This document shows positions 7,685 through 16,183 of a stretch of 64,000 nucleotides of DNA, piece after piece. Positions within the stretch are counted from its first letter, which is position 1. Every line of letters starts with the position of its first letter. The notes under the pieces were generated by a model, which did not search any database, had not been told where the DNA came from, and saw nothing but the letters and a program-made list of their open reading frames with translations. Both the position numbers and the translations under genes were made by a program. The DNA lies in the NCBI GenBank assembly GCA_040219935.1, contig JAVJUA010000078.1:12564-76563 (forward strand). The letters run 5' to 3'. The stretch comes from UBA7803 sp040219935. Its GTDB lineage: Bacteria; Pseudomonadota; Gammaproteobacteria; Pseudomonadales; Azotimanducaceae.

Positions 7685-8521
7685 TCAGTTGGCCTGCGGC
7701 CCTATGGCCGGCTGTACGAAGCGTGCGCCGATGTCGATCAGCGCCACGTCGGTTAGGAAGTTGCGCCCGAGCACCATGCCGTGGTCGTCGCCCAATCTGT
7801 CGCTCAAGGCGAAGTCCACGGTCTCGCGAACGTCTCCGAGCTGCAGGCGCAGGTCCACCACCGGCCGCCGGGCGCTGCCGCCCTGGGCCAGAGTCACGCG
7901 GGCCGTGCGCTTGATGGGGCGCTCTACGGTGGCCGGCTGGCCGTCGATGACGACGTTGAATCTCACCCAGCGATTGCCGTCGCGTTCGAACTCGACGATC
8001 TCGTCCGCAGCCAGCGCGCTGGTCTCCGAGGCAGGGTCGATGCGGGCGACGATGGTCGCATCCGGGGGGTCGATCGATACCCGCTCGAACTGGCCCACCA
8101 CCAGCTTGTCGCCGCTGACCACCACCCGCTGAATCTCCCCCGTGCCCTCGCACTGGGTGGTGACCGTCGCCGACGCCGGCATCTCCGGGCACATGGATAC
8201 GAGCTCGGCTGGCAGCGCCTCGATGCGCTCCTGCACCGTGGCCAGTCGGGCTTCCAGGGAGTCGGCCGCCGCCGCCTCCCGGGCGCCGCGGTCGCGCATG
8301 CTCTCGCGCAGCCCGTTGAGCTCCGACTGCAGCATCTGAATGCGAATCTGCATGTCGGTGAGGTCGCCGCTGATGCCCGGATCGATGACCGGCTCAACGG
8401 CGACCGGCGCCGGCTGCAGCATGCAGCCGGTCAGGCCGGATGCCATGCCGAGGCAGAACAGCAGCGGGCGGACGAGACCGCCGCGACCGCCGATCAATCG
8501 ATTGCTTGTTATCGAAGCCAT
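7685..8521 (-). CDS. retropepsin-like (RimB/'ATP-dependent zinc protease' family) lipoprotein with altered active site
   Basis: A 278-residue protein. A lipoprotein signal ends in SGLTGC at about residue 33. Residues about 50-110 form a coiled coil (LQSELNGLRESMRDRG, LEARLATVQERIEAL). The C-terminal ~140 residues are the PF05618-type retropepsin domain (WVRFNVVIDG, VDFALSDRLGDDHGMVLGRN). The family active-site motif is normally Asp-Thr-Gly-Ala. Here it reads ARIDPASETSAL, so Asp stays but Thr-Gly is Pro-Ala. Activity may be lost or changed. It is first in the operon with the 7TM and ligase genes, and its upstream region is shared with the divergent LexA-box promoter. Confidence 0.85.
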   Translation of the reverse strand: MASITSNRLIGGRGGLVRPLLFCLGMASGLTGCMLQPAPVAVEPVIDPGISGDLTDMQIRIQMLQSELNGLRESMRDRGAREAAAADSLEARLATVQERIEALPAELVSMCPEMPASATVTTQCEGTGEIQRVVVSGDKLVVGQFERVSIDPPDATIVARIDPASETSALAADEIVEFERDGNRWVRFNVVIDGQPATVERPIKRTARVTLAQGGSARRPVVDLRLQLGDVRETVDFALSDRLGDDHGMVLGRNFLTDVALIDIGARFVQPAIGPQAN

Positions 8522-8574
8522 GGACGAACGAGATCCCCCGAAGAGCGAACAAGTCTACTGTCCGGCCCGTGCGC

Positions 8575-8603
8575 TTGATACTGTATACCCATACAGCTAT
8601 GCT
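8575..8603 (+). promoter_or_regulatory. SOS promoter with LexA box in the spacer
   Basis: The sequence shows -35 TTGATA (8575-8580), a 17-bp spacer and -10 TATGCT (8598-8603). The spacer is almost entirely the palindromic LexA box CTGTATACCCATACAG (8581-8596), preceded by TA as in the consensus TACTGT-(AT)4-ACAGTA. LexA bound here would block RNA polymerase directly. The predicted transcript starts near 8610, which argues against ATGs at 8599 or 8611 as the start codon. The element may also affect the divergent operon at 8521. Confidence 0.85.
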
Positions 8604-8643
8604 GCGCGACATGGCGAAAACCGGGTTCGAATGGGGTGCGGTG

Positions 8644-9708
8644 ATGAAGGGGCGGGGGGCGACGGCAAACCCCGCCAGCCGCTTCCTGCATCGGCGCAGC
8701 GAGGGTGTGAGCGATGGCTGGGAAGCCGAGTCGGGCGGCGGCGAAGACTCCGGCCCGCAACGCGTGCCCACCGAACTGTTGGCCGACCGCACCCGCCAGC
8801 TCATCACCCGCAATCGTTCTCCCGACATTCCCTTCGATCGCTCCATCAATCCCTACAAGGGTTGCGAGCACGGCTGCGTCTACTGCTTCGCCCGGCCGAC
8901 CCATGCCTACCTCGATCTGTCACCCGGCATCGATTTCGAGACCCGCATCTTCTACAAGACCGGCGTGCGCGAGCGTCTGATGGACGAGTTGTCCCGCCCC
9001 GGGTACCAGTGCCGCATCATGGCCATGGGCACCAACACCGATCCCTATCAGCCCGCCGAGCGAGATCTCATGGTCACGCGGCGGGTGCTGGAGGTGCTGC
9101 TGGAGTGCCGGCACCCGGTCAGCATCGTCACCAAGGGCCAGCTGGTGCTGCGCGATCTCGATCTGCTTGCCGCCCTGGCCGAGCAGGGGCTGGCATCGGT
9201 GTCGGTGAGCCTGACCTCGCTCGACGTCGATCTGAAGACGCGCCTCGAGCCCCGGGCGGCGGGCCCGTCGGCGCGGCTGCGTGTGATCGAGCGCCTGACC
9301 GCCGCCGGGGTGCCCACCGGGGTGATGGTGGCGCCGGTAATCCCGTTCCTGAACGATCACGAGATCGAGGCCATGGTGGCGGCCGCCGCGGCGGCCGGCG
9401 CCCGGCAGGCGGGCTACATCCTGCTGCGCCTGCCCCACGAGGTGAAGGATCTGTTCCGCGCCTGGCTCGACGCCCACTACCCCCTGAAGGCCGAGCGGAT
9501 CATGAGCGCCATCCGGGCATCGCGGGGCGGCAAGGACTACGACGCCGCCAGGGGGCGGCGCATGCGCGGTGAGGGGCCCATCGCCGAGCTGATCGGCCGG
9601 CGCTTTGCCGCCGCCGTGAAGCGCCATGGCCTCAATGCCGGTGACCGGCCGGCGCTCAGAACCGATCTGTTCCGACCGCCCGGTGGTGGTCAGATGGCCC
9701 TGCTGTGA
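8644..9708 (+). CDS. PA0069/Rv2578c-family radical SAM protein, SOS-regulated
   Basis: A 354-residue radical SAM enzyme. The [4Fe-4S] motif Cys-X3-Cys-X2-Cys is in YKGCEHGCVYCFARP (Cys 74, 78, 81). The N-terminus MKGRGATANPASRF matches the conserved start of this family, which supports ATG 8644 over earlier in-frame ATGs. The family is distantly related to spore photoproduct lyase, and its reaction is unknown. A LexA box in the promoter predicts DNA-damage induction. As I recall, the Pseudomonas aeruginosa homologue PA0069 is also in the LexA regulon, which would support a DNA-repair-linked role. The 3' end overlaps the convergent permease gene by 53 bp. Confidence 0.92.
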   Translation: MKGRGATANPASRFLHRRSEGVSDGWEAESGGGEDSGPQRVPTELLADRTRQLITRNRSPDIPFDRSINPYKGCEHGCVYCFARPTHAYLDLSPGIDFETRIFYKTGVRERLMDELSRPGYQCRIMAMGTNTDPYQPAERDLMVTRRVLEVLLECRHPVSIVTKGQLVLRDLDLLAALAEQGLASVSVSLTSLDVDLKTRLEPRAAGPSARLRVIERLTAAGVPTGVMVAPVIPFLNDHEIEAMVAAAAAAGARQAGYILLRLPHEVKDLFRAWLDAHYPLKAERIMSAIRASRGGKDYDAARGRRMRGEGPIAELIGRRFAAAVKRHGLNAGDRPALRTDLFRPPGGGQMALL

Positions 9709-11074
9709 CGCGCAGCCGCACCAGCAGCACGGCGCCCAGCACCCCCCAGGCGACGATGGTCAGCCATTCGTACGGCCACAGCAGCGCCGACGGGCTGCCG
9801 GGCAGGTAAGCCAGCAGCAACGCGACCGACAACACCACGGCCCCGTAGCCGACCAGCCGGGGGTGTGAGACGCGGAACGGGCGCGCCATCTCGGGCTCGG
9901 CGCGGCGCAGGGCCAGAAACGCGATCGGCACGAAGAGGTAGGCGAGCATGGTGGCGAAGCTGCCGGCGTTGATCAGCCAGACCAGCACGGTGCGGCCGAA
10001 CAGTGGGGCGATGCAGCACAGCGCGCCGATGGTGACCACCCCCACCCAGGGCGTCCGGAAGCGCGAGTGCAGCCGGCCGAAGACCCCGGGCACCATGCCC
10101 GAGCGGGCCAGGGCGTAGAGCAGTCGGCTGGCGCCGATCACGAAGGCGTTCCAGCTGGTGAGGATGCCGGCCACGCCGCCCAGCACCAGCAGGGCGCCGG
10201 CGGCCGGGTGGCCCCACAGCGCGGTGGCGGCATCGCCGGTGGCCATGCCGCTGGCCGCCAGAGCGTCCCGGTCCAGCGCCATGGCTACCGAGAACGCCAC
10301 CAGCCCATACCAGGCCACCGCCAGAAACACCGAAACCACCAGCAGCGTGCCGATGCGGGCCGGCGGCAGGTCGATCTCCTCTGCCGATTGCGGTATGACG
10401 TCGAAGCCCACCAGCAGCGCCGGCACCATGATCAGCACGCTGAGGATGCCGGTGGCGGGGACGCCGATCCACGGCCGGGCGTGGTCCAGGGTGCCGAAGG
10501 AGAGGGCGCCGGTGAGGAGCATCACGCCCGAGGCCAGGATCAGCACCAGCGTCGCCGCCTGCAGCCGTGCCGCCGCCTTGATGCCGAGCACGTTCACCAC
10601 CGTCACCAGCAGCGCGCCGGCGATGCCCACCAGCACGAAGCCGAGGTCCACCTCGGCGCCCATGAACTGCCAGAGTGTGCCGATGCGGATCTGGGGCACC
10701 AGGTACTCCACCGCCGTGGGCAGCGCCACCGACTCGAACAGGCAGACGTTCAGGTAGGCGAGCAGCAGGGCCCAGGTGCACACGAACGACCAGGTACGGC
10801 CAAGCCCCCGGTGGGTGTAGACGTGCTCGCCGCCGGCCTGGGGCATGGCCGCCACCAGCTCGCTGTAGGTGAGCCCGATCAGGGCGATGGCCAGGCCGCC
10901 CGCGGCGAACGCGATCAGGGTGCCCACGGAGCCGGCGGTGCCGACCCAGAACCCGGTCATCAGCACCCAGCTCCAGCCGATCATGGCGCCGAATGCCAGC
11001 ACCAGCACGTCGCGGTTCTTCAGCACCCGCACGAAGCGGGTCAGCCCGAGCTCGGAAGAGGATGATCGGGTCAA
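9656..11074 (-). CDS. APC-superfamily amino-acid permease
   Basis: About 472 residues with some 12 hydrophobic segments. The first helix region LVLAFGAMIGWSWVLMTG matches the unwound TM1 of APC transporters, and MPQAGGEHVYTHRGLGRTW is the conserved loop after TM2-3. LYALARSGMVPGVFGRLHSR is the usual APC cytoplasmic motif. A neutral or small amino acid, or polyamine, is likely; the substrate is not readable. The start is uncertain. No ATG with a ribosome site exists, TTG 11074 is used, and GTG 11032 would give MRVLKNRDVLVLAFG, a typical N-terminus. It is divergent from, and slightly overlaps, the next ORF. Confidence 0.88.
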   Translation of the reverse strand: MTRSSSSELGLTRFVRVLKNRDVLVLAFGAMIGWSWVLMTGFWVGTAGSVGTLIAFAAGGLAIALIGLTYSELVAAMPQAGGEHVYTHRGLGRTWSFVCTWALLLAYLNVCLFESVALPTAVEYLVPQIRIGTLWQFMGAEVDLGFVLVGIAGALLVTVVNVLGIKAAARLQAATLVLILASGVMLLTGALSFGTLDHARPWIGVPATGILSVLIMVPALLVGFDVIPQSAEEIDLPPARIGTLLVVSVFLAVAWYGLVAFSVAMALDRDALAASGMATGDAATALWGHPAAGALLVLGGVAGILTSWNAFVIGASRLLYALARSGMVPGVFGRLHSRFRTPWVGVVTIGALCCIAPLFGRTVLVWLINAGSFATMLAYLFVPIAFLALRRAEPEMARPFRVSHPRLVGYGAVVLSVALLLAYLPGSPSALLWPYEWLTIVAWGVLGAVLLVRLRVTAGPSDHHRAVGTDRF

Positions 11075-11466
11075 CGGTGGACCGGTCCGATGATTTGGGC
11101 AAGCATAGCGACAACACGACCGATGCGACAACGAGCGGGCGGCAGCCCGTCATCACTCTGGAGTCCGAATTGAGCCGAGCCCTGGTCTTTCAGCACCGCC
11201 ACAAGCGCTTCGAGTTTCGCCTCGACGACGACGGCGCGCTGGAGCTGCACCTCGATGGCTGCCTGCGCAAGCGCCGGGAGCGCGGCGAGCGGGAGCCGCA
11301 GTACGTGTGGACCAACGTCGAGCTGGAATGGGAAGAACATCACTATGTCGAAGCCCGGTACTTCGCCAGCCGGGACCTTCTGGAAGTCACCGTCAACGGC
11401 CAGCCCGCCTGGTCGGCACGGTTCGCCGATGCCGCCGCGGACGCAACGGAGAAAACCCATGAATGA
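11062..11466 (+). CDS. hypothetical protein preceding the aldehyde dehydrogenase
   Basis: A 134-residue soluble protein with no family I recognise. The first ~35 residues are polar and probably disordered. The rest reads as a beta-rich domain with repeated hydrophobic/charged strands (HKRFEFRLDDDGALELHLDG, YVWTNVELEWEEHHYVEARY, LEVTVNGQPAW). GGAAGAGG stands just before ATG 11062. Its TGA overlaps the ATG of the aldehyde dehydrogenase by several bases, so the pair is translationally linked. Internal starts near 11170 are possible because the N-terminus is poorly conserved in character. Confidence 0.6.
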   Translation: MIGSTVDRSDDLGKHSDNTTDATTSGRQPVITLESELSRALVFQHRHKRFEFRLDDDGALELHLDGCLRKRRERGEREPQYVWTNVELEWEEHHYVEARYFASRDLLEVTVNGQPAWSARFADAAADATEKTHE

Positions 11467-12892
11467 GACGCCCAGAGACCGGATGCTTGGCGTGCTGCAG
11501 CGCCAGCGCGACGACTACCTCCGCCAGGGGCCGGTGCCCGCCGAGGTGCGCCGCGACCGCCTGGAGCGCGCCATCGGCCTGCTGAAGACCCATCAGCAGC
11601 GGCTGGTTGACGCCATGACCGCCGACTTCGGCCATCGCAGCCCGCATCAGTCGCTGTTCACCGACGTCGCGGCCTCCATCGGTCCGCTGCGCCACGCCCA
11701 GAAGCATCTGGCGCGCTGGATGAAGCCCGAGAAGCGCAAGGTGGGGCCGTTTCCGCTGAACCTGCTGGGCGCCAAGGCGCGGGTCGAGTTTCAGCCGCTC
11801 GGCGTGGTGGGCGTGATCAGCCCCTGGAACTTCCCGGTCAACCTCACCTTCACTCCCCTGGCAGGCATCCTGGCGGCGGGCAACCGCTGCATGATCAAGC
11901 CGTCGGAGTACACGCCGGAGACCTCGGCGCTGATGGCCGAGATCGTGCCGACCGTCTTCGACGAGATGGAGATCGCTGTGGTCACCGGCGGGCCGCAGAC
12001 GGGCGCCGACTTCGCCGGGTTGCCGTTCGACCATCTGCTGTTCACCGGGGCGACCTCCGTGGCGCGGCATGTCATGCGCGCGGCGTCCGAGAATCTGGTG
12101 CCGGTGACTCTGGAGCTCGGCGGCAAGTCGCCGGTGGTGGTCGGCCGCTCCGTGGACATGCAGAAGACGGCCGATTCGATCATGACGGGCAAGATGCTGA
12201 ACGCGGGCCAGATCTGCCTGGCGCCCGACTACGTGTTCGTGCCCGAGGAGCGCATCGAAGAGTTCGTGTCCGCCAGTCAGCGTTCGGTGGCGAAGATGTA
12301 TCCCACCCTGCTCGACAACGCCGACTACACGTCGGTGATCAATCAGCGCCACTTCGAACGGCTGAACGGCTACATCGACCAGGCCCGTCAGGCGGGCGCG
12401 CGGGTGGTGGAGATCAATCCCGCCGGCGAGGACTTCCGGCAGCAGCCCCACCACAAGATTCCGCCTACGCTGATCGTCAACCCCGATGACAGCCTGGGGG
12501 TCATGCAGGACGAGATCTTCGGGCCGGTGCTGCCGGTGAAGGGCTATGGCCGGGTCGACGAAGTGATCGACTACGTCAATCATCGTCCGCGCCCCCTGGG
12601 CCTTTACTACTTCGGCACCGAAGCCGCGGAACGCGAGCGCGTGCTGACCCACACCACGTCGGGCGGCGTGACCGTCAATGATGTGGTCATGCACGTGGCC
12701 CAGGAGGATCTGCCGTTCGGCGGGGTTGGCCCGTCGGGCATGGGGGCCTACCATGGCGAAGACGGCTTCCGCACCTTCAGCCACGCCAAGGCGATCTTCA
12801 CCCAGAGCCGGATCAACGTGGCGGAGCTGGCGGGGCTGCGTCCCCCGTATGGCGAGAAGATGTTGAAGGCCGTTCGTCAGCAGATGCGGTAA
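11459..12892 (+). CDS. coniferyl-aldehyde-dehydrogenase-like aldehyde dehydrogenase
   Basis: A 477-residue NAD(P)-dependent aldehyde dehydrogenase. Landmarks are VGVISPWNFPVNLTFTPLAG and IKPSEYTP for cofactor binding, LELGGKSPVVVG with the general-base Glu, and NAGQICLAPDYVFVPEE with the catalytic Cys. The motif CLAPDY and the shorter C-terminus point to the coniferyl/fatty aldehyde dehydrogenase branch rather than the betaine or succinate-semialdehyde branch. It oxidises an aldehyde to an acid in the cytoplasm. The gene is second of four in a plus-strand run with PhyH and Smr genes. A lignin-derived or medium-chain aldehyde is the best guess. Confidence 0.9.
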   Translation: MNETPRDRMLGVLQRQRDDYLRQGPVPAEVRRDRLERAIGLLKTHQQRLVDAMTADFGHRSPHQSLFTDVAASIGPLRHAQKHLARWMKPEKRKVGPFPLNLLGAKARVEFQPLGVVGVISPWNFPVNLTFTPLAGILAAGNRCMIKPSEYTPETSALMAEIVPTVFDEMEIAVVTGGPQTGADFAGLPFDHLLFTGATSVARHVMRAASENLVPVTLELGGKSPVVVGRSVDMQKTADSIMTGKMLNAGQICLAPDYVFVPEERIEEFVSASQRSVAKMYPTLLDNADYTSVINQRHFERLNGYIDQARQAGARVVEINPAGEDFRQQPHHKIPPTLIVNPDDSLGVMQDEIFGPVLPVKGYGRVDEVIDYVNHRPRPLGLYYFGTEAAERERVLTHTTSGGVTVNDVVMHVAQEDLPFGGVGPSGMGAYHGEDGFRTFSHAKAIFTQSRINVAELAGLRPPYGEKMLKAVRQQMR

Positions 12893-12898
12893 GGCGAC

Positions 12899-13699
12899 AT
12901 GACCCAGACCAATCCCCAGGACCCCCGGAGCGCGCTGCGTCGCGACGCCGAGGCCTTCGCTGCCGACGGCTATCTGGTGGTGCCCGGGTTGTGCCCGCCG
13001 GCGCTGTGCGAGGCGCTGGCGGCAGACGTTCGGGCGTCGCTGCATCCGGTGCTGGCGCCGGCCGAGTTCGAGGCCGACGTCGGCTACCCGGGTGCGCCCC
13101 AGAGCCGCTCCGAGACCGGCGGCGACACGCCGCGGCGGCTGCTCAATGCCTATGCGCGGTTCCCGGCGCTGCGGCCCCTGGTCACCGGCCGCGCGCTGGG
13201 CAGCCGGCTGGCGGCCCTGCTCGGCACGCCCGAGGTGCGGCTGTCGCAGTGCCATCACAACTGCGTGATGACCAAGGCGCCCGACTTCTCAAGCGTCACC
13301 CTCTGGCACCAGGACATCCGCTACTGGTCGTTCGAGCGCCCGGAGCTGGTGTCGCTGTGGGTGGCGCTGGGTCCTGAGACGGCCGACAACGGCGCGCTGC
13401 AGGTGATTCCCGGCAGCCACCGCCAGGCCTTCACGGCCGAGCGCCTCGATGACGTCAAGTTCCTGCGCCCCGAGCTGCCCGAAAACCAGGCCCTGATCGC
13501 CCAGGCCCGCACCATCACCCTGCAGCCGGGAGATGCGCTGCTGTTTCACTGCCGGCTGTTCCACGCTGCCGGCCGTAACCTCACCGACCGGGTCAAGCTG
13601 TCGTGCGTGTTCACCTACCACGCCGCCGACAACGCCCCGCTGCCCGGCACCCGGTCGGCGCAGTACGCGAGCATTGCCGTCGATACCCATGGCGGGTGA
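12899..13699 (+). CDS. phytanoyl-CoA dioxygenase (PhyH) family protein
   Basis: A 266-residue Fe(II)/2-oxoglutarate oxygenase. The metal motif His-X-Asp is in TLWHQDIRYW. The distal His and the 2-oxoglutarate-binding Arg are in LFHCRLFHAAGRN. DNGALQVIPGSHR is the typical PhyH turn. PhyH enzymes hydroxylate fatty acyl-CoA or diverse small molecules; ectoine hydroxylases belong here, but no ectoine genes are nearby. It starts 6 bp after the aldehyde dehydrogenase stop and its 3' end overlaps the Smr gene by 11 bp. A joint pathway of hydroxylation and aldehyde oxidation is plausible but unproven. Confidence 0.88.
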   Translation: MTQTNPQDPRSALRRDAEAFAADGYLVVPGLCPPALCEALAADVRASLHPVLAPAEFEADVGYPGAPQSRSETGGDTPRRLLNAYARFPALRPLVTGRALGSRLAALLGTPEVRLSQCHHNCVMTKAPDFSSVTLWHQDIRYWSFERPELVSLWVALGPETADNGALQVIPGSHRQAFTAERLDDVKFLRPELPENQALIAQARTITLQPGDALLFHCRLFHAAGRNLTDRVKLSCVFTYHAADNAPLPGTRSAQYASIAVDTHGG

Positions 13700-14285
13700 C
13701 GACGACACCGGCGACGACTTTCGCGAGGCGATGAGCGATGTGGTGCCCCTGGCCCAGACCCGGGTGGCGCCCGAGCCGGAACCTCCCGAGGTCAGCCCGG
13801 CGCAGCGGTTGCGGCGGGACGCCGCGGAGGGCAAACGCCCGACCGCCGAGGCGCTGGACCCGAATCCCCTGACCCTGGGCGAGGTGCCGCTGGTGCAGCC
13901 ACGGGACACCCTGGCCTGGAAGAAGGACGGCGTGCAGCACGAGGTCTTCAAGAAGCTGCGCGGCGGCCAGTACCGCATCGACGGCCGCCTCGATCTGCAC
14001 CGCCATACGGTGCGCGAGGCGCGCCAGGCGCTGTACGACTTTCTGCAGCAGGCCCAGCGCAAGGGCTGGCGCACCCTGCTCATCTCCCACGGGCGGGGCG
14101 AGCGCAGCCCGACACCGGCCCGGGTCAAGAGCTACGTGGCCCATTGGCTCTCAGAGCTGCCGGAGGTGATCGCCTACCACAGCGCCGCTCGCCAGCACGG
14201 CGGCACCGGCAGCGTGTACGTGATGATCAGGAAGTCGGAAGAAGCCCGCGAGCTCGCCCGGGAACGGCACGGCCTGAAGAGCTGA
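13689..14285 (+). CDS. Smr-domain DNA/RNA endonuclease-like protein
   Basis: A 198-residue protein. The Smr domain occupies roughly residues 95-185: RLDLHRHTVREAR is the LDLHG-type motif, LLISHGRGERS the HGRG-type motif, and GGTGSVYVMIRK the final strand. The N-terminal 90 residues are acidic and Pro-rich, as in E. coli SmrB/YdaL-type proteins. Such proteins are nicking endonucleases, and SmrB cleaves mRNA at collided ribosomes. ATG 13689 overlaps the preceding gene's end. Whether it acts on RNA or DNA cannot be read from sequence. Confidence 0.9.
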   Translation: MAGDDDTGDDFREAMSDVVPLAQTRVAPEPEPPEVSPAQRLRRDAAEGKRPTAEALDPNPLTLGEVPLVQPRDTLAWKKDGVQHEVFKKLRGGQYRIDGRLDLHRHTVREARQALYDFLQQAQRKGWRTLLISHGRGERSPTPARVKSYVAHWLSELPEVIAYHSAARQHGGTGSVYVMIRKSEEARELARERHGLKS

Positions 14286-14306
14286 ACCGGTCCCGGTGGA
14301 CCGGGC

Positions 14307-14657
14307 TCAGCGCGGATGGCAGGAGTAGACCTCGAAGTCCTGGCGTCCGTCCACCGGCGGGCCTACCGGCACGATGGTGTTGCCGCCCAGGGTGGCGGCT
14401 TCGTTGCGGGCCAGCACGATCAGCTCTTCGGCCACCTTGCCGCGTCCGCGCTGCACCAGCACGCGATCCTGGGTGGAGCTGGTAACGGTGCCCACCAGCC
14501 GGCACTCGGCGGCCTCGCTGCGGGTGGCCTGCATGACGTCGGCGCCGGCGTCGGTGAGCTCGATCCAGGTGCAGCCTGCGGCCAGCATGATGACGGCGGC
14601 CAGAGCGCAGCGCGCTGCCCTGCGGGTGCGCCAGGTGGTCGAGTGCGCGGCGATCAC
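14307..14657 (-). CDS. DUF4156 lipoprotein
   Basis: A 116-residue predicted lipoprotein. A hydrophobic signal (CALAAVIMLAAGC) ends in the lipobox Cys at about residue 29, and CTWIELTDAGADVMQ begins the mature chain. The conserved DUF4156 pattern follows: E-C-R-L-V-G, then VAEELIVLARNEAATLGGNT, then a final VYSC. Small lipoproteins of this family occur widely in gammaproteobacteria and have unknown roles. The start is a GTG at 14657, ten bases after the acyl-CoA dehydrogenase stop, so it is probably the last gene of the cmoA-cmoB run. It converges on the Smr gene. Confidence 0.85.
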   Translation of the reverse strand: MIAAHSTTWRTRRAARCALAAVIMLAAGCTWIELTDAGADVMQATRSEAAECRLVGTVTSSTQDRVLVQRGRGKVAEELIVLARNEAATLGGNTIVPVGPPVDGRQDFEVYSCHPR

Positions 14658-14667
14658 GAATGCGTTC

Positions 14668-15777
14668 TCACAGTCTGCCTTTGTCGAGGTCCAGCTTGCC
14701 CCGCGCCAGGTTCAGGCGCAAGACGTCGCTGCCGCCTTCAGCCAGGCGCAGGCTGCGCACCCGGCGGTAGAGCTCGGCCAGGGGATGGTCGTCCACCAGC
14801 GCGTTGCCGCCGACGAGTTGAATGGCGGTGTCCACCACGTCGCCGACCGTCTCGGTGGCGAACACCTTGCAGGCGATGCCCTCGTTGACCACGTTCTCGC
14901 CGGCGTCGGCCAGCCGCGCCGCCCGATAGAGCATGCTGCGGGCGGCGAACGCGCGGATTCGCAGGTCCGCGTAGCGCAGGCGCACGCCTTCCGGGGCGCC
15001 GCGGGGGACACCGCCGCGGCCGGGGCGCGCCAGATGCGACTCCAGGAAGCCGATGGTCCAGCGCATCAGGCCGACGCAGTGGGCGGCGATGGCGAGTCGC
15101 GTGTCACCGATCTGGCGCAGCGCGCGCGGCATGCCTTCACCCGGCTGGCCGATCAGGTGCGTCGCCGGCACCCGCACCGCGTCGAATCGGAACGCGGCAT
15201 GCTCGCTGCCGTCCAGCGACGTGAACCGGCGGGTCAGGGTGACGCCGGGCAGGTCGGTGTCGATCACCACCAGTGCCGGCCCTGCGTCTTCCAACTGCAC
15301 CAGGGTGTTCAGAAAGTCGGCACGGGCGCCCCCGGTCACGTAGGACTTGGCGCCTGTGACCACCAGCGCGTCGCCGTCGCGGGTGGCGCGGGTGGGATGG
15401 GGCGCGTCGTCCGGCTCGGTGAAGGCGAAGCCGGCTCGGCGCGCGCCGCTCAACAGCGGCAGCAGGTGGCTGCTCTTGAGCGGCTCGCCGACGTCGGCCA
15501 GCACGCCGGGGCCGGGGCCGAACACGGCGTCGACGCAGGGCGGGTTGGCGGCGGCCAGCTCATCGCGGACCACGGTCAGGGCCAGGGTGCCTGCCTCGCT
15601 GCCGCCGAAGACGCGGGGCTGGGTCATCTGATGAAAGCCGGCGGCGCGGGAGGCGGCCACGGCCGCCTGCCAGGCCTCCTCCGGGGGGCCGCCGCCCAGC
15701 GGCAGGAGCACGTCGGTGGCGAACGCGCGGGCCTTGTCCGCCAGTGCCGCCAGTTCCGGGCCGAGCTGCTCCGGCAT
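14668..15777 (-). CDS. acyl-CoA dehydrogenase family protein
   Basis: A 369-residue FAD flavoprotein of the acyl-CoA dehydrogenase fold. FAFTEPDDAPHPTRA and GAKSYVTGGARADF are the flavin and substrate loops. VFATETVGDVVDTAIQLVGG is the C-terminal helical motif, and RLAEGGSDVLRLNLAR has the likely catalytic Glu. It lies between two unrelated small genes, downstream of cmoB, and lacks an ETF partner here. The substrate is unknown. The middle-domain insertion ARPGRGGVPRGAPEG replaces a more conserved helix, so it is a divergent member. Confidence 0.88.
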   Translation of the reverse strand: MPEQLGPELAALADKARAFATDVLLPLGGGPPEEAWQAAVAASRAAGFHQMTQPRVFGGSEAGTLALTVVRDELAAANPPCVDAVFGPGPGVLADVGEPLKSSHLLPLLSGARRAGFAFTEPDDAPHPTRATRDGDALVVTGAKSYVTGGARADFLNTLVQLEDAGPALVVIDTDLPGVTLTRRFTSLDGSEHAAFRFDAVRVPATHLIGQPGEGMPRALRQIGDTRLAIAAHCVGLMRWTIGFLESHLARPGRGGVPRGAPEGVRLRYADLRIRAFAARSMLYRAARLADAGENVVNEGIACKVFATETVGDVVDTAIQLVGGNALVDDHPLAELYRRVRSLRLAEGGSDVLRLNLARGKLDLDKGRL

Positions 15778-15780
15778 GGC

Positions 15781-16158
15781 CTACAGCGCCGGGCCGATGA
15801 GGATCACGACGATCAGCAGCAGCAGCAGAACCATGCCGCCGACCGCGTACAGCAGCAGGCTCTCGCGCCGCGCCTGGGCGATCAGGTAAGCCTCCACGTC
15901 CTCGGGGTCGCGGGCGGTCATGGCGCTGGTGAGCCGGTAGCGGGTGATGCCGTCGCCACGCCCGGGCAGCTTGACGAACAGCTCCGGCGTCTGCTGCAGG
16001 CGGTTGTTCACCTCGGCGAACGGCAAGCCGCTGAAGCGCGCGATCTGGGTGGGATGCAGCCCCGTCTGGGGGTGCTCGAGAAAACAGTCGTACATGCGCA
16101 GCAGGCGCTTCAGCTTGCCGCGGAAGCGGAACGTGATGGGTATGAAGCCGAGCATCAT
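15781..16158 (-). CDS. hypothetical tail-anchored membrane protein
   Basis: A 125-residue protein. The N-terminal ~85 residues are soluble and contain a possible winged-helix-like segment (LHPTQIARFSGLPFAEVNNR, then a basic wing ending GITRYRL). The C-terminus is one strong membrane helix (YAVGGMVLLLLLIVVILIGP) with almost nothing after it, so the protein is probably tail-anchored with its domain in the cytoplasm. ATG 16158 is the first sensible start; the frame upstream is antisense-like low-complexity sequence. It lies 25 bp after the cmoB stop and 3 bp before the acyl-CoA dehydrogenase gene. I do not recognise the family. Confidence 0.6.
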   Translation of the reverse strand: MMLGFIPITFRFRGKLKRLLRMYDCFLEHPQTGLHPTQIARFSGLPFAEVNNRLQQTPELFVKLPGRGDGITRYRLTSAMTARDPEDVEAYLIAQARRESLLLYAVGGMVLLLLLIVVILIGPAL

Positions 16159-16183
16159 GGCCGCGAGTATACCGCGCCGGCCG

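Noticed and set aside
11393..13258. 621-codon minus-strand ORF over the aldehyde dehydrogenase
   Set aside because: Antisense shadow of a clear aldehyde dehydrogenase.
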